From: an uncultured Flavobacteriales bacterium
GTDB taxonomy: Bacteria; Bacteroidota; Bacteroidia; Flavobacteriales_D; Sanyastnellaceae
Assembly: GCA_905478325.1 (NCBI GenBank)
Contig: CAJQIB010000012.1
Location: 1-64,000 of the forward strand
Length of the DNA: 64,000 bases
Reading direction: 5' to 3'
Part shown: positions 33,794 to 43,500 of the stretch, piece after piece
Numbering within the stretch: position 1 is the stretch's first letter
Layout of the letters: every line of letters begins with the position of its first letter
The notes under the pieces: model-generated
Databases searched by the model: none
What the model saw: only the letters and a program-made list of their open reading frames with translations
Told to the model about the DNA's origin: nothing
Translations under genes and position numbers: made by a program

Positions 33794-36019
33794 ATGACTT
33801 TTTCTCCTCTTTTCCGGATTGTGAATCCACTGGTGGTTTGCGGTTACCTGTTATTTACTGCTGCACCTGTGCTATCACAGGACCTCCCTTTTCAACTGTT
33901 CACCAACGACCTCATTTGGTATAGCGGCGAATTTCGCAGCGAACGCGTGGGAGGCATTCGGTCCATGGACGATGGCAAGCATTACACGAGCCTTGAGAAT
34001 AGCAAATGGGGCAGCACCATCGTGAAGTATGCCTACAAGACTGGAGAAGCGGTTGACACCTTGGCCACGAGCGTGTCCGTTTTCGGAGATTCCGAACAAT
34101 CTTTTGATGGGTACGAATTTTCGTCGAATGAACGAGCCATCTTAATCTCGACTGAGACAGAAGGCATTTATCGGCATTCGTTTTCAGCCAATTTCCATGT
34201 TCATGATTTGTCGAATAACACCACGCAACCATTATCTGACTTCTCTTTGGGAAAACAACGTTTAGCAGTCTTCAGTCCCAATGCCAATCAGGTTGCATTC
34301 ATGCGCAACAACAATGTTTTCATCGCTGACATTGCCAACGGGACTGAAACCGAGGTAACGACCGATGGCGTCGTGAATGAAATCATCAATGGGGCGACCG
34401 ACTGGGTGTACGAAGAAGAATTTGGAGATGACAATGGCCTCTTTTGGTCTCCCGACGGGAAATTTCTGGCCTTCTATCGATTTGACGAGACGGCCGTAAG
34501 AGAATTCTCAATGCCTGTATACGGTCAATTGTATCCTGAACCCGTTGTGTTCAAATACCCCAAAGCAGGAGAAATCAACGCGGAAGTGTCTGTCCTTGTT
34601 CATGACGTGGCAGGGAATGTCAATGTTCCAGTCATGCTTCCAAAAACAGAATACATCCCACGGATCAAATGGGGCGCCGACAACAAGCAGCTGATTTTAA
34701 TGACCATGAACCGCCATCAAAACATCTTGAATCTGATGATGGCGAACTGTGAGGACATGGAAGGCAACGAGCTCACCACACAGAGCATTTGGGAGGAGCA
34801 GTCCTCGACCTACATCGACCTGAACGATGACATTCGGTTTCTTCAAGATGGCAAATCCTTTGTAATGGCGAGCGAACGGGATGGCTACAACCACTTGTAT
34901 CTCTTTTCGACTGACCCCGCTCAACCTCCTGTTCAGTTGACTTCAGGAAACTGGGATGTTTTGGAAGTGTATGGCGTCGATGAACAACGGAAGCAGGTGT
35001 ATTTCACCAGTAGCGTTCAGGGAGCGACACAGACCCACATCGGTCGCGTTTCGTTTGGTGGCAACATGGAGGTCGTCGATCAGACAGCCGGCACACACAG
35101 CGCATCCTATTCCAATTCGTTTGACTACTCAATCCATGTCCATAACGATGCCAACACACCCCCTGTGTACACGCTGCGAAATCGGCAAGGCAACGTGGTT
35201 CGCTCACTCAAAGACAATGCAGGGTTGGTACAAAAAATGAAAGACTACTATGCCCAGCCAAAATCATTTTTCTCTTTTGAGAATCGTGCTGGAGATGAGT
35301 TGAATGCTTGGATGATCACCCCTCCCGGCTTCTCTGAGGACAAGGAGTACCCGGTCTATGTCGCAATCTATGGCGGGCCTGGAGTCAACACTGTGGAAGA
35401 TGCATGGGGCGGTGCGAATTACTATTGGCATCAAATGCTCGCACAGAATGGCTACATCGTTGTGAGCTGTGACCCACGTGGCACTCCTAAGCGCGGAAAA
35501 GCGTTTAAGCACAGTACCTACAAAGAATTGGGCAAGCTTGAAACAGAAGACTTCATTGACTTTGGCAAGCACCTCCAAGGACTGTCCTACGTCGCTTCTG
35601 ATCGCATTGGCATCCAAGGATGGAGCTACGGAGGGTTTATGACGTTGCTGTGCATGACAAAGGGCTCCGATGTCTTTGCGGCAGGAATCTCAGTCGCACC
35701 TGTGACCAACTGGCGCTATTACGATTCCATTTATACGGAACGGTTCATGCAAACTCCTGAAGAAAATGCAACCGGGTATGATGACAATAGCCCTGTCAAT
35801 CATGCGGAAAAGCTGATCGGCCCCTTGCTCTTGGTTCACGGCTCAGCTGACGACAACGTGCATTATCAGAACTCCATGGAAATGGTCAATGCATTGGTAT
35901 CCGCCAACAAGGACTTTGACTTCTTCGCGTATCCCGATCGCAATCACGGTATTTACGGTGGAAATACGCGACTGCACCTCTTCAACATGATGATGGACTT
36001 TGTGCATGAGAACTTCTAA
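33794..36019 (+). CDS. Dipeptidyl-peptidase IV-type prolyl peptidase (S9B)
   Basis: A secreted serine peptidase of 741 residues that would remove X-Pro dipeptides from peptides. The N-terminal signal (LVVCGYLLFTAAPVLSQ) is followed by the eight-bladed propeller domain, including the conserved DWVYEEEF with the Glu pair that binds the substrate N-terminus. The alpha/beta-hydrolase domain has GWSYGG (nucleophile S611), HGSADDNV (Asp) and DRNHGI (His). The frame opens at 33728, but the ATG at 33794 starts a proper signal peptide. A strong terminator follows. The convergent neighbour is a peptide transporter, fitting peptide use. Confidence 0.93.
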   Translation: MTFSPLFRIVNPLVVCGYLLFTAAPVLSQDLPFQLFTNDLIWYSGEFRSERVGGIRSMDDGKHYTSLENSKWGSTIVKYAYKTGEAVDTLATSVSVFGDSEQSFDGYEFSSNERAILISTETEGIYRHSFSANFHVHDLSNNTTQPLSDFSLGKQRLAVFSPNANQVAFMRNNNVFIADIANGTETEVTTDGVVNEIINGATDWVYEEEFGDDNGLFWSPDGKFLAFYRFDETAVREFSMPVYGQLYPEPVVFKYPKAGEINAEVSVLVHDVAGNVNVPVMLPKTEYIPRIKWGADNKQLILMTMNRHQNILNLMMANCEDMEGNELTTQSIWEEQSSTYIDLNDDIRFLQDGKSFVMASERDGYNHLYLFSTDPAQPPVQLTSGNWDVLEVYGVDEQRKQVYFTSSVQGATQTHIGRVSFGGNMEVVDQTAGTHSASYSNSFDYSIHVHNDANTPPVYTLRNRQGNVVRSLKDNAGLVQKMKDYYAQPKSFFSFENRAGDELNAWMITPPGFSEDKEYPVYVAIYGGPGVNTVEDAWGGANYYWHQMLAQNGYIVVSCDPRGTPKRGKAFKHSTYKELGKLETEDFIDFGKHLQGLSYVASDRIGIQGWSYGGFMTLLCMTKGSDVFAAGISVAPVTNWRYYDSIYTERFMQTPEENATGYDDNSPVNHAEKLIGPLLLVHGSADDNVHYQNSMEMVNALVSANKDFDFFAYPDRNHGIYGGNTRLHLFNMMMDFVHENF

Positions 36020-36042
36020 AGGCGGAGCGCTTTAAACAACAC

Positions 36043-36084
36043 AAAACGGGGTGACTCTGCAATTGCAAAGTCACCCCGTTTTTT
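36043..36084. terminator. Bidirectional terminator between the DPP-IV and transporter genes
   Basis: AAAACGGGGTGACT at 36043-36056 pairs perfectly with AGTCACCCCGTTTT at 36069-36082. With T runs on both strands it can stop both convergent genes. Confidence 0.9.
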
Positions 36085-36100
36085 ATTGGGATCGGTTTCG

Positions 36101-37450
36101 TTACACCACTGCCGTTTCCTCATCCTCGACGCCGTGCGTTAACGCTTCAAGTCGAGGTCGAAGCAATAACACAAGCAGACCAAGTCCCACACTAGTAACA
36201 GCAATGCCTGTGAAGATGGTATACTCTCCTAAGCTCGATGACCACTCGCCAAGAAGCCCAGCGAGCTTGCTACCAAAGCCGGTCATGGCAAAGTAGATTC
36301 CCATCATGATCGAAGCGTATTTGACCGGTGCAAGCTTCGTCACGAACGACAAAGCGACTGGAGACAAGCAAAGCTCTCCAATCGTATGGAAGAGGTAAGC
36401 AAAAACCAACCAGTACATCGCTGAGCTTCCGCTCGCTTCATACTGAGCCGTGGCTCCTGTCATGAAGAAGAAGCCTACTCCCATGATGATCAAACCGATA
36501 ATCATCTTAAACAAGGACGTTGAAACCTTGCCTTTGAGCTTTCTATTGGCCCAAAACAAAGCAACCGTTGTTCCAAAGAATATGATGAACATGGCATTGA
36601 TGGACTGGAACCATGATGCCGGTACGAGCCAGTCACCAATCAATCGATCCGTCTTCTCCATGGTGTAAATGTTCATGAGACCTCCCGCCTGCTCGAAGGC
36701 TCCCCAAAATACAATAACGAGCAGGAATGAAATCAACAGAACTACGACGCGATCAATTTCGATTTTAGTCAGAGGCGCCTTCATCACCTCTTTATTGTCT
36801 TTCGAATCTCCCAAGAAGTTTCCTACCTCACTGAGGTACTTCAGACCCAACACGTACTGTAACAAGCCCAAGCCCATGCCGATGCCTGCAAGTCCAAACC
36901 CATAGTGCCAGCCATACACCTCGCCGACATACCCAACGACCAAGCTCGATATGAACGCACCTAGATTAATTCCGATATAGAATATGGTGAATCCTTTATC
37001 TCTACGGATATCGCCTTGCTTGTAAAGCCCTCCAACCATGGTTGAGATGTTCGGCTTGAGCATCCCACAGCCCAAAACAATAAATACCAAACCGGTATAG
37101 AACGCCCACATCTGCTCTATTGCAAGTGTACTGTGACCGATTGCTAAGAGGATTCCTCCCACTAGCACGGATTTCTTTTGGCCAAGCAATTTGTCCGCGA
37201 TGTACCCCCCTGGAACGGACATGACATACACCATCATGGTGTACCATCCGTATAAAGCCAGCGCGTCACCATTGGACCACTCTAAACCAGGGTTTTTTCC
37301 GGTCGACTCAGAAACCAAATACAAGACAAGAATTGCCCGCATGCCGTAATACGAGAAACGCTCCCACATTTCCGTGAAAAACAAAACGAAAAGACCTGCT
37401 GGGTGACCAAACAGTTCTTTTTGACGGGCATTTAGTGCTGATGAAGACAT
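36101..37450 (-). CDS. Proton-coupled peptide transporter (POT/PTR2 family MFS)
   Basis: Inner-membrane protein of 449 residues with about 12 hydrophobic segments. The POT signatures are visible: MWERFSYYGMRAILVLYL in TM1 (ExxERFxYY), GGYIADKLLGQKKSVLVGG in the loop after TM2, and FTIFYIGINLGAF. It imports di- and tripeptides with protons. A TATTTTG box at 37475-37481 on the minus strand is a possible promoter. Downstream and convergent is the secreted DPP-IV peptidase, whose dipeptide products are plausible substrates. Confidence 0.92.
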   Translation of the reverse strand: MSSSALNARQKELFGHPAGLFVLFFTEMWERFSYYGMRAILVLYLVSESTGKNPGLEWSNGDALALYGWYTMMVYVMSVPGGYIADKLLGQKKSVLVGGILLAIGHSTLAIEQMWAFYTGLVFIVLGCGMLKPNISTMVGGLYKQGDIRRDKGFTIFYIGINLGAFISSLVVGYVGEVYGWHYGFGLAGIGMGLGLLQYVLGLKYLSEVGNFLGDSKDNKEVMKAPLTKIEIDRVVVLLISFLLVIVFWGAFEQAGGLMNIYTMEKTDRLIGDWLVPASWFQSINAMFIIFFGTTVALFWANRKLKGKVSTSLFKMIIGLIIMGVGFFFMTGATAQYEASGSSAMYWLVFAYLFHTIGELCLSPVALSFVTKLAPVKYASIMMGIYFAMTGFGSKLAGLLGEWSSSLGEYTIFTGIAVTSVGLGLLVLLLRPRLEALTHGVEDEETAVV

Positions 37451-37702
37451 CTTTATTATTTATTAAGTACTGCGCAAAATACAACTCTGCATGCAATTCC
37501 AACATTCGAGCTTTTGAATTTGCTCAGAACACCTCCATCCACGCAGCACCCAATCTCTTTTGAAGAACAGGTTATACGATTCAAGCAAACCCGATCATTC
37601 GCTACGCTTTGAACTTCGATTTAGGAGCGGATGATTCATAAAGACTGCTAAGGCGGCGGCAGGAGCGCATTTCTTTTGCGATATTGCAGGAAAATTAGGT
37701 CC

Positions 37703-38254
37703 ATGCGAACGTTTTATACCCTGATCCTTGCCATCTCAATCGGTTTTTTGACCCAAACCCTTGCTTATGCACAGTCAGAAGTCAATTGGATGAGTTTGGA
37801 AGAGGCTGTTGTCGCCCAGAAAAACGAGCCACGCAAAATTGTCATGGATGTGTATACCCAATGGTGTGGACCGTGTAAAATGATGATGGCCAATACCTTT
37901 ACCAATCCGCAGGTGATCGCTTACTTGAATGCCAATTATTACGCGGTAAAATTTGATGCGGAGTCGAAAGATCCGATCAACTTCAAAGGGCAAACCTTTG
38001 AGAACCCCGGATACAAGGAAGGCGTTCGTGGACGGAATAGCACACATCAGCTCTCAAGAGAATTGAGAGTCAATGCCTATCCAACCTTGGTTTATTTCGA
38101 TGAGAAGGCTGAGGTCATCGCTCCGATTTCCGGCTACAAAAACCCCGGTCAACTTGAAATGTATTTGAAATTCTTCTCGCAGCATTTCACTCCCGGCGTA
38201 CAACAACAGGAATGGGAAGAATTTCGCGACACCTTTGTCCCCACGTTCCGTTAA
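37703..38254 (+). CDS. Secreted thioredoxin-fold protein
   Basis: A 183-residue protein with a signal peptide (FYTLILAISIGFLTQTLAYA, then Q) and one thioredoxin domain. The active site is YTQWCGPCKMMMANTF (C55, C58), followed by the thioredoxin cis-Pro segment NAYPTLVYFDEK. An insertion (GQTFENPGYKEGVRGRNSTH) separates the two halves. It is probably a periplasmic thiol-disulfide protein. The frame opens nine codons earlier, but 37703 starts the signal peptide. The preceding 250 bases hold no other gene. Confidence 0.88.
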   Translation: MRTFYTLILAISIGFLTQTLAYAQSEVNWMSLEEAVVAQKNEPRKIVMDVYTQWCGPCKMMMANTFTNPQVIAYLNANYYAVKFDAESKDPINFKGQTFENPGYKEGVRGRNSTHQLSRELRVNAYPTLVYFDEKAEVIAPISGYKNPGQLEMYLKFFSQHFTPGVQQQEWEEFRDTFVPTFR

Positions 38255-38311
38255 GTAGAACGCGCTATTACAATAGCAATGGGCGAATCGTTTTTACCGT
38301 GCGCGAACGAG

Positions 38312-38319
38312 TATATTTG
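38312..38319 (+). promoter_or_regulatory. -7 box TATATTTG upstream of gltA
   Basis: A perfect TATATTTG. The predicted start is near 38324, giving a 5' leader of about 55 bases before the ATG at 38379. Confidence 0.55.
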
Positions 38320-38378
38320 CCCCAAGTCCTCTCGGACTGCACGGAATTGAACATTGAAAACAAGCATCGCGTCACAAA

Positions 38379-39668
38379 ATGAGTGAGACTGCACGACTAA
38401 TACTGGATGGTAAGGAATACGAATTCCCCGTCATTACCGGTTCTGAAAATGAAAAGGCCATTGATATCTCAAAACTGAGAGCAACCACTGGCTACATCAC
38501 GCTCGATTATGGTTTTAAGAACACCGGGTCGACTCAAAGTGCAATCACCTATCTCGACGGCGAAAATGGGATTTTACGCTATCGAGGCTACACCATTGAA
38601 GAGCTTGCCGAAAAAGCTTCATTTCTAGAAGTATCCTTCCTATTGATTTATGGTGAGCTGCCAAATCAAAAGGAACTCAATTATTTTCAAGAAAGCATTA
38701 CGCACCACACGTTGGTGAATGAGAACATGAAACGTTCATTTGAAGCGTTTCCTCCGGGGGCGCATCCAATGGGCATGTTGAGTTCCATGATCTCCAGCTT
38801 GAGTACCTTTTACAAGGATTCCCAAAATCCCAACCGCTCCATTGAAGACATTGAGAAGACCATTCATCGTCTGATTGCGAAGCTTCCAACGTTAGCGGCT
38901 CAAGCGTACAAGCACAACATGGGTCATCCTACAGTTTACCCATCCAATGATTTGGGCTACTGTGGAAACTTCTTGACAATGATGTTCTCATTGCCATCTG
39001 AAGACTACAAAGTTGACCCTGTCGTTGAGAGCGCATTGAACAAATTATTGATTCTGCATGCAGATCACGAACAAAACTGTTCTGCCTCAACCGTGAGGAT
39101 TGTTGGTTCATCTCAAGCGAACTTATACAGTTCAATCTCTGCTGGAATTGCCGCTTTGTGGGGACCTCTCCATGGCGGTGCGAACCAAGCGGTTATTGAG
39201 ATGTTAGAGTCCATCAAAAATGACGGTGGCGATCTCCAAAAATGGATTGACAAAGCGAAAGACAAAACAGATTCATTCCGTTTGATGGGCTTTGGCCACA
39301 GGGTCTACAAGAATTTCGATCCACGCGCCAAGATTATCAAGAAAGCAGCGGATGAAGTACTCGAGAAATTGGGTGTGAATGACCCCGTGCTTGACATTGC
39401 CAAGAAATTGGAAGAAGTTGCATTGAATGATCCGTATTTCGTCGAACGAGGTTTGTACCCCAATGTGGATTTCTACTCAGGAATTATCTACCGCGCACTG
39501 AACATTCCAACGGACATGTTCACGGTTATGTTCGCTTTGGGACGCTTGCCAGGATGGATTGCTCAGTGGAAAGAAATGCACGAAAATGGCGAGCCAATTG
39601 GCCGCCCGAGACAGGTGTATACTGGAGCTACAGAACGTTCATATGCACCGATAGAATCGCGTGACTAA
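38379..39668 (+). CDS. gltA: Citrate synthase
   Basis: Type II citrate synthase of 429 residues, condensing acetyl-CoA and oxaloacetate. Catalytic regions: HADHEQNCSASTVRI, GPLHGGANQAVIEML (His), GFGHRVYKNFDPRAK (His) and NVDFYSGIIYRAL (Asp). The N-terminal domain (LDGKEYEFPVITGSENEKAI) is the one found in the large Gram-negative form, which is often inhibited by NADH. A TATATTTG promoter box lies 60 bases upstream. The enoyl-CoA hydratase gene follows after 11 bases. Confidence 0.95.
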   Translation: MSETARLILDGKEYEFPVITGSENEKAIDISKLRATTGYITLDYGFKNTGSTQSAITYLDGENGILRYRGYTIEELAEKASFLEVSFLLIYGELPNQKELNYFQESITHHTLVNENMKRSFEAFPPGAHPMGMLSSMISSLSTFYKDSQNPNRSIEDIEKTIHRLIAKLPTLAAQAYKHNMGHPTVYPSNDLGYCGNFLTMMFSLPSEDYKVDPVVESALNKLLILHADHEQNCSASTVRIVGSSQANLYSSISAGIAALWGPLHGGANQAVIEMLESIKNDGGDLQKWIDKAKDKTDSFRLMGFGHRVYKNFDPRAKIIKKAADEVLEKLGVNDPVLDIAKKLEEVALNDPYFVERGLYPNVDFYSGIIYRALNIPTDMFTVMFALGRLPGWIAQWKEMHENGEPIGRPRQVYTGATERSYAPIESRD

Positions 39669-39679
39669 TTGCCTTTGAT

Positions 39680-40450
39680 ATGACGGAATTCGCACCCACC
39701 CCTTTTGTGCGTACCGAAACGCGTGACGGCGTTTTTACCATTACTTTTTTCCATCCGCAAAGCAATGCGCTGCCTCGGAAAATTTTAGGAGAACTCGCCC
39801 AAGCGATTCTCAAAGCTTCTGAAAATCCTGAAAACCGGGTCGTAGTGCTCAAGTCAGGAGGCGAACGGGCCTTCTGTGCTGGCGCCAGCTTTGACGAATT
39901 GGTTGCAATTGAAACTGCCGAACAGGGAGAACATTTCTTCAGTGGATTCAGCGACGTCATTCTAGCCATTCGCTCCTGTCCTCTATTGGTCATTTGCCGC
40001 GTTCAAGGCAAAGCCGTTGGCGGAGGCGTCGGATTGGCTGCAGCAGCTGACTATACAATGGCCTCGCAACACGCCGCTCTGAAGCTATCTGAGTTGGCCA
40101 TTGGAATTGGCCCCTTTGTCGTTGGACCCGCAGTTGAAAGAAAACTCGGAACCGCTGCATTCTCCTCACTTGCTATTGATGCAGCATCTTGGCGAACGGC
40201 CGAATGGGGATTGCAGAAAGGCCTGTACGCTCAGCTTTTCAATACCCCCGAAGAACTTGACGCTGGAGTTGACGAATTGGCTTCGCGATTAGCAAGCAGC
40301 AGTCCCGCAGCCATGGAATCCCTGAAGAAAGTGTTTTGGCAAGGGACAGACCATTGGGAGCAGCTCTTGGCTGAACGAGCCAGCGTTTCCGGTGCGCTAG
40401 TCTTGAGTGAGTTTACACGGAAGGCGATCGCTTCGTTTAAGAAGCGATAA
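39680..40450 (+). CDS. Enoyl-CoA hydratase/isomerase family protein
   Basis: Crotonase-fold protein of 256 residues. The oxyanion loop is AFCAGASFDELVA, and the second is GKAVGGGVGLAAAADYTMAS, with LSELAIGIGPFVVGPAVERK carrying a Glu at the usual catalytic position. It resembles hydratases of amino-acid or fatty-acid breakdown, such as methylglutaconyl-CoA hydratase, but the substrate cannot be fixed from sequence. It follows gltA with an 11-base gap and is probably co-transcribed. A strong bidirectional terminator lies 50 bases after the stop. Confidence 0.87.
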   Translation: MTEFAPTPFVRTETRDGVFTITFFHPQSNALPRKILGELAQAILKASENPENRVVVLKSGGERAFCAGASFDELVAIETAEQGEHFFSGFSDVILAIRSCPLLVICRVQGKAVGGGVGLAAAADYTMASQHAALKLSELAIGIGPFVVGPAVERKLGTAAFSSLAIDAASWRTAEWGLQKGLYAQLFNTPEELDAGVDELASRLASSSPAAMESLKKVFWQGTDHWEQLLAERASVSGALVLSEFTRKAIASFKKR

Positions 40451-40498
40451 TCCACCTGAACGAAGACGCCACCGTTTCTTTTCGATTTATCATACAAT

Positions 40499-40524
40499 AA
40501 AAGGCCCGCAATTGCGGGCCTTTT
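40499..40524. terminator. Bidirectional terminator (GGCCCGC stem)
   Basis: GGCCCGC (40503-40509) and GCGGGCC (40514-40520) form a perfect stem with an AATT loop, flanked by AAAA and TTTT. It separates the hydratase gene from the convergent surface-protein cluster. Confidence 0.9.
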
Positions 40525-40547
40525 CAATTCCGTATGTTCTTTCTAGA

Positions 40548-43500
40548 TCACTGAATAATCACCTGCTCCATAGCACGCTTCATTCCTGATCTCACCATGA
40601 CGTTGTAAATGCCACCAGCATAAGTAGAGACATCCAATCGAATATTTTGATTCGAACCTTGAATGTCTTGGTTATACACCATTCTACCCGTGGCATCATA
40701 AATGGAAACCTCGACCATTCCTGACCATGAAGAAGAGGCAATCCAAAGCTCACTCGTCGCTGGGTTTGGATACGCTTCCATGGGGAAGGTCATCAATTCT
40801 ACGACACTGATCACAACTTCCATTTCAATATCCAGCGTGGTCATACAACCGTTGGAATCCGTCACTGTAACCGTATACAACCCACCCATTCCTGCAATGT
40901 CTTCATCCTCACTGGTGAAGCCATCAGGACCGGTCCACCCAATGATGTAGTCAGGAGTTCCTCCAGAAACTGTAATGGAAATAGATCCTCCAGCTCCTTC
41001 GACATCATTGATGACTTCATCAACCGCAATCACGATGTCACAGAAGTAACAGCTGCCGTCGTCATCCGTCGCGTCTGCATTGTAATTCTCAGCTTCAGGA
41101 TCAGTGCAACCAGCAACCTCTAGTTCATCGCAAACACCATCACCGTCCGCATCATTCAAGCAGTTGCCATCGCAATCGTAATTCGCTTCTGCAAAGGTGC
41201 AAGAACCGTCATCATCCGTTGCCGCCTCATTGTAGTTGCAAGCTGTCATGTCCGTACATCCTGCTACTTCCAATTCATCACAGACACCGTCCATATCTGC
41301 GTCGTTTAGGCAGTTGCCGTCACAGTCGTAGTTCGTCTCGGCAAAGGTGCAAGAGCCGTCATCTTCTGTGGCTTCAGCGCTGTAGTTACATGCTAGTTCA
41401 TCTTCGCAACCTAGGATCTCAAATTCGTCACACACCCCGTCCATGTCGGCATCAGCTAAGCACATCCCTTCACAGTCGTAACCGCTTTCAGCGTAAGTGC
41501 ACGAACCATCATCGTCCGTTGCCTCTGCATTGTAATTGCAAGCCATCATGTCTGTGCAATCCGAAACTTCAAATTCATCACACACACCGTCCCCATCTGC
41601 GTCCGAAAGACAAACGCCATCACAGTCATAACCGGCATCAGCAAAGACGCAGGAGCCATCGTCATCCGTGGCTTCCATACTGTAATTGCATGCATCCACA
41701 TTCTGGCAACCCGTGACTTCGAATTCATCGCATACTCCATCACCGTCAGAATCTTCAAGACAGTTCCCGTTGCAATCATAACCACTTTCTGCAAACGTGC
41801 AAGAGCCGTCATCATCCGAAGCCATTTCATTGAAGTTACAGGCCATCATCTCTGTACAGCCTGCGATTTCAAATTCATCACAAACGCCATCCATGTCCGC
41901 ATCATTCAGACAATCCCCATTGCAATCATATCCGGCAAATGGAAATTCACAAGAATCATCATCCTCTGTGGCCAATTCGTCAAAATTGCAGGCCATCTCA
42001 TCTGTACAACCGTAGACATTGTAATCGCAACTTCCGTCATCATAGTCAGCTGAATCGTCGTAGTTCGATGCCGCAGGGTCAGTGCATCCACACGCATTGT
42101 CCTCTACACTCGGGTTGTATGTTCCAGGTCCATCAAAATCGAAACTTGAGCGGATATCCTCCGAGCCGATCCCATTTTCAAACACTTGGATGTGTGCTGT
42201 ACCAGAGAATGTGCCTGAAGTGGTGAGCTGCATGAACAACACACGGTTATTCACTGCATCAGGCAGGCCATTGGGAGAACCATTCAATACAAACCACGCA
42301 CCACCGGTTTCGTCATTCATCAAAATATCAGCTCCGGCGCTCTCTGAACCGAAGTTAAATGAATTCACCCAAGGTTGTTCCGTACTTTCCACTGTACTAA
42401 TGCCCACTTCTGAACCAACGGGTGTAGAGTCAATTCCAATGGTCACCCAGCTGTCTCCTTCCAATTCCGGGAAGAAAGAAAAGAATGCTGGGTTCACTTG
42501 ATCTGCTGTCGCTCCACCATATGTGCTGTTGTAAAAACCGTCTGAGGTTTCGAGAATAAATGGGTTCTCATTGTTTCCATACACCGAACTCAAAAAATCA
42601 TCCTCGTTGACCATGTTCGCATAAAAGCGATACGTTACGGTTCCCGTAATTATGTCAGAAGCATGCTCCTCAATTGTCATGGTATATTGCATCCCTGGCA
42701 ACAAACCTCCTGAGTTTCCACAAGAGCAGTAATCACAAGAACCATCCTCGTCCGAAGCTTCGATGTTATAGTTACAAGCCACTGGGTCCTGGCAACCCGC
42801 TACTTCAAATTCATCGCACACACCGTCACCGTCTGTATCGACAAGACAGTTGCCATCACAGTCGAGGTTCGCTCCGGCATACGTGCAAGAGCCATCCGGG
42901 GCATTTGCTGCTGCATCATAGTTGCATGCCTCCATATCTGTACACCCGAGAAATTCGCAACTGCCGTTGTCAATGGTTGCCTCAGGATCATAGTTGTCCG
43001 CATTTTCGTCAGTACAGCCAATGCAAGAAGAATACTCACATGTGCCATCTTCGTAAGTCGCTTCAGCATTGTAGTTACAGGCAGAGTCATTTGTGCAGCC
43101 CCCTGTCCCACAACTGGTGTATTCACATGAACCATCGTTGTAGATGGCATCTGCGTCATAATTGCATGCTTCTGCATCTGTACAGCCCACGCATGAAGCA
43201 TATTCACATGAACCATCATCCTCCGTCGCAGAGGCGTCATAATTGCAAGCAAATGAGTCCGTGCATCCAGAAACAACTTCATCAGAAACTGGGAAAAATG
43301 TACCCTCACCACAGAAAGTATAGGTAGCAAGAATTTCATTCGCCCCTATGCCCATTCCAAATATTTGGACATTCACTGTTGAACAGATTTCTCCGCCGGT
43401 TGGAATGCTCAATTGCATGAACATCGTACGCATTGTTTCTGAATCAGGCAATCCATTGGACGCATCCGATAACGTGTACCATGCAGAGCCCGTTGAGTCA

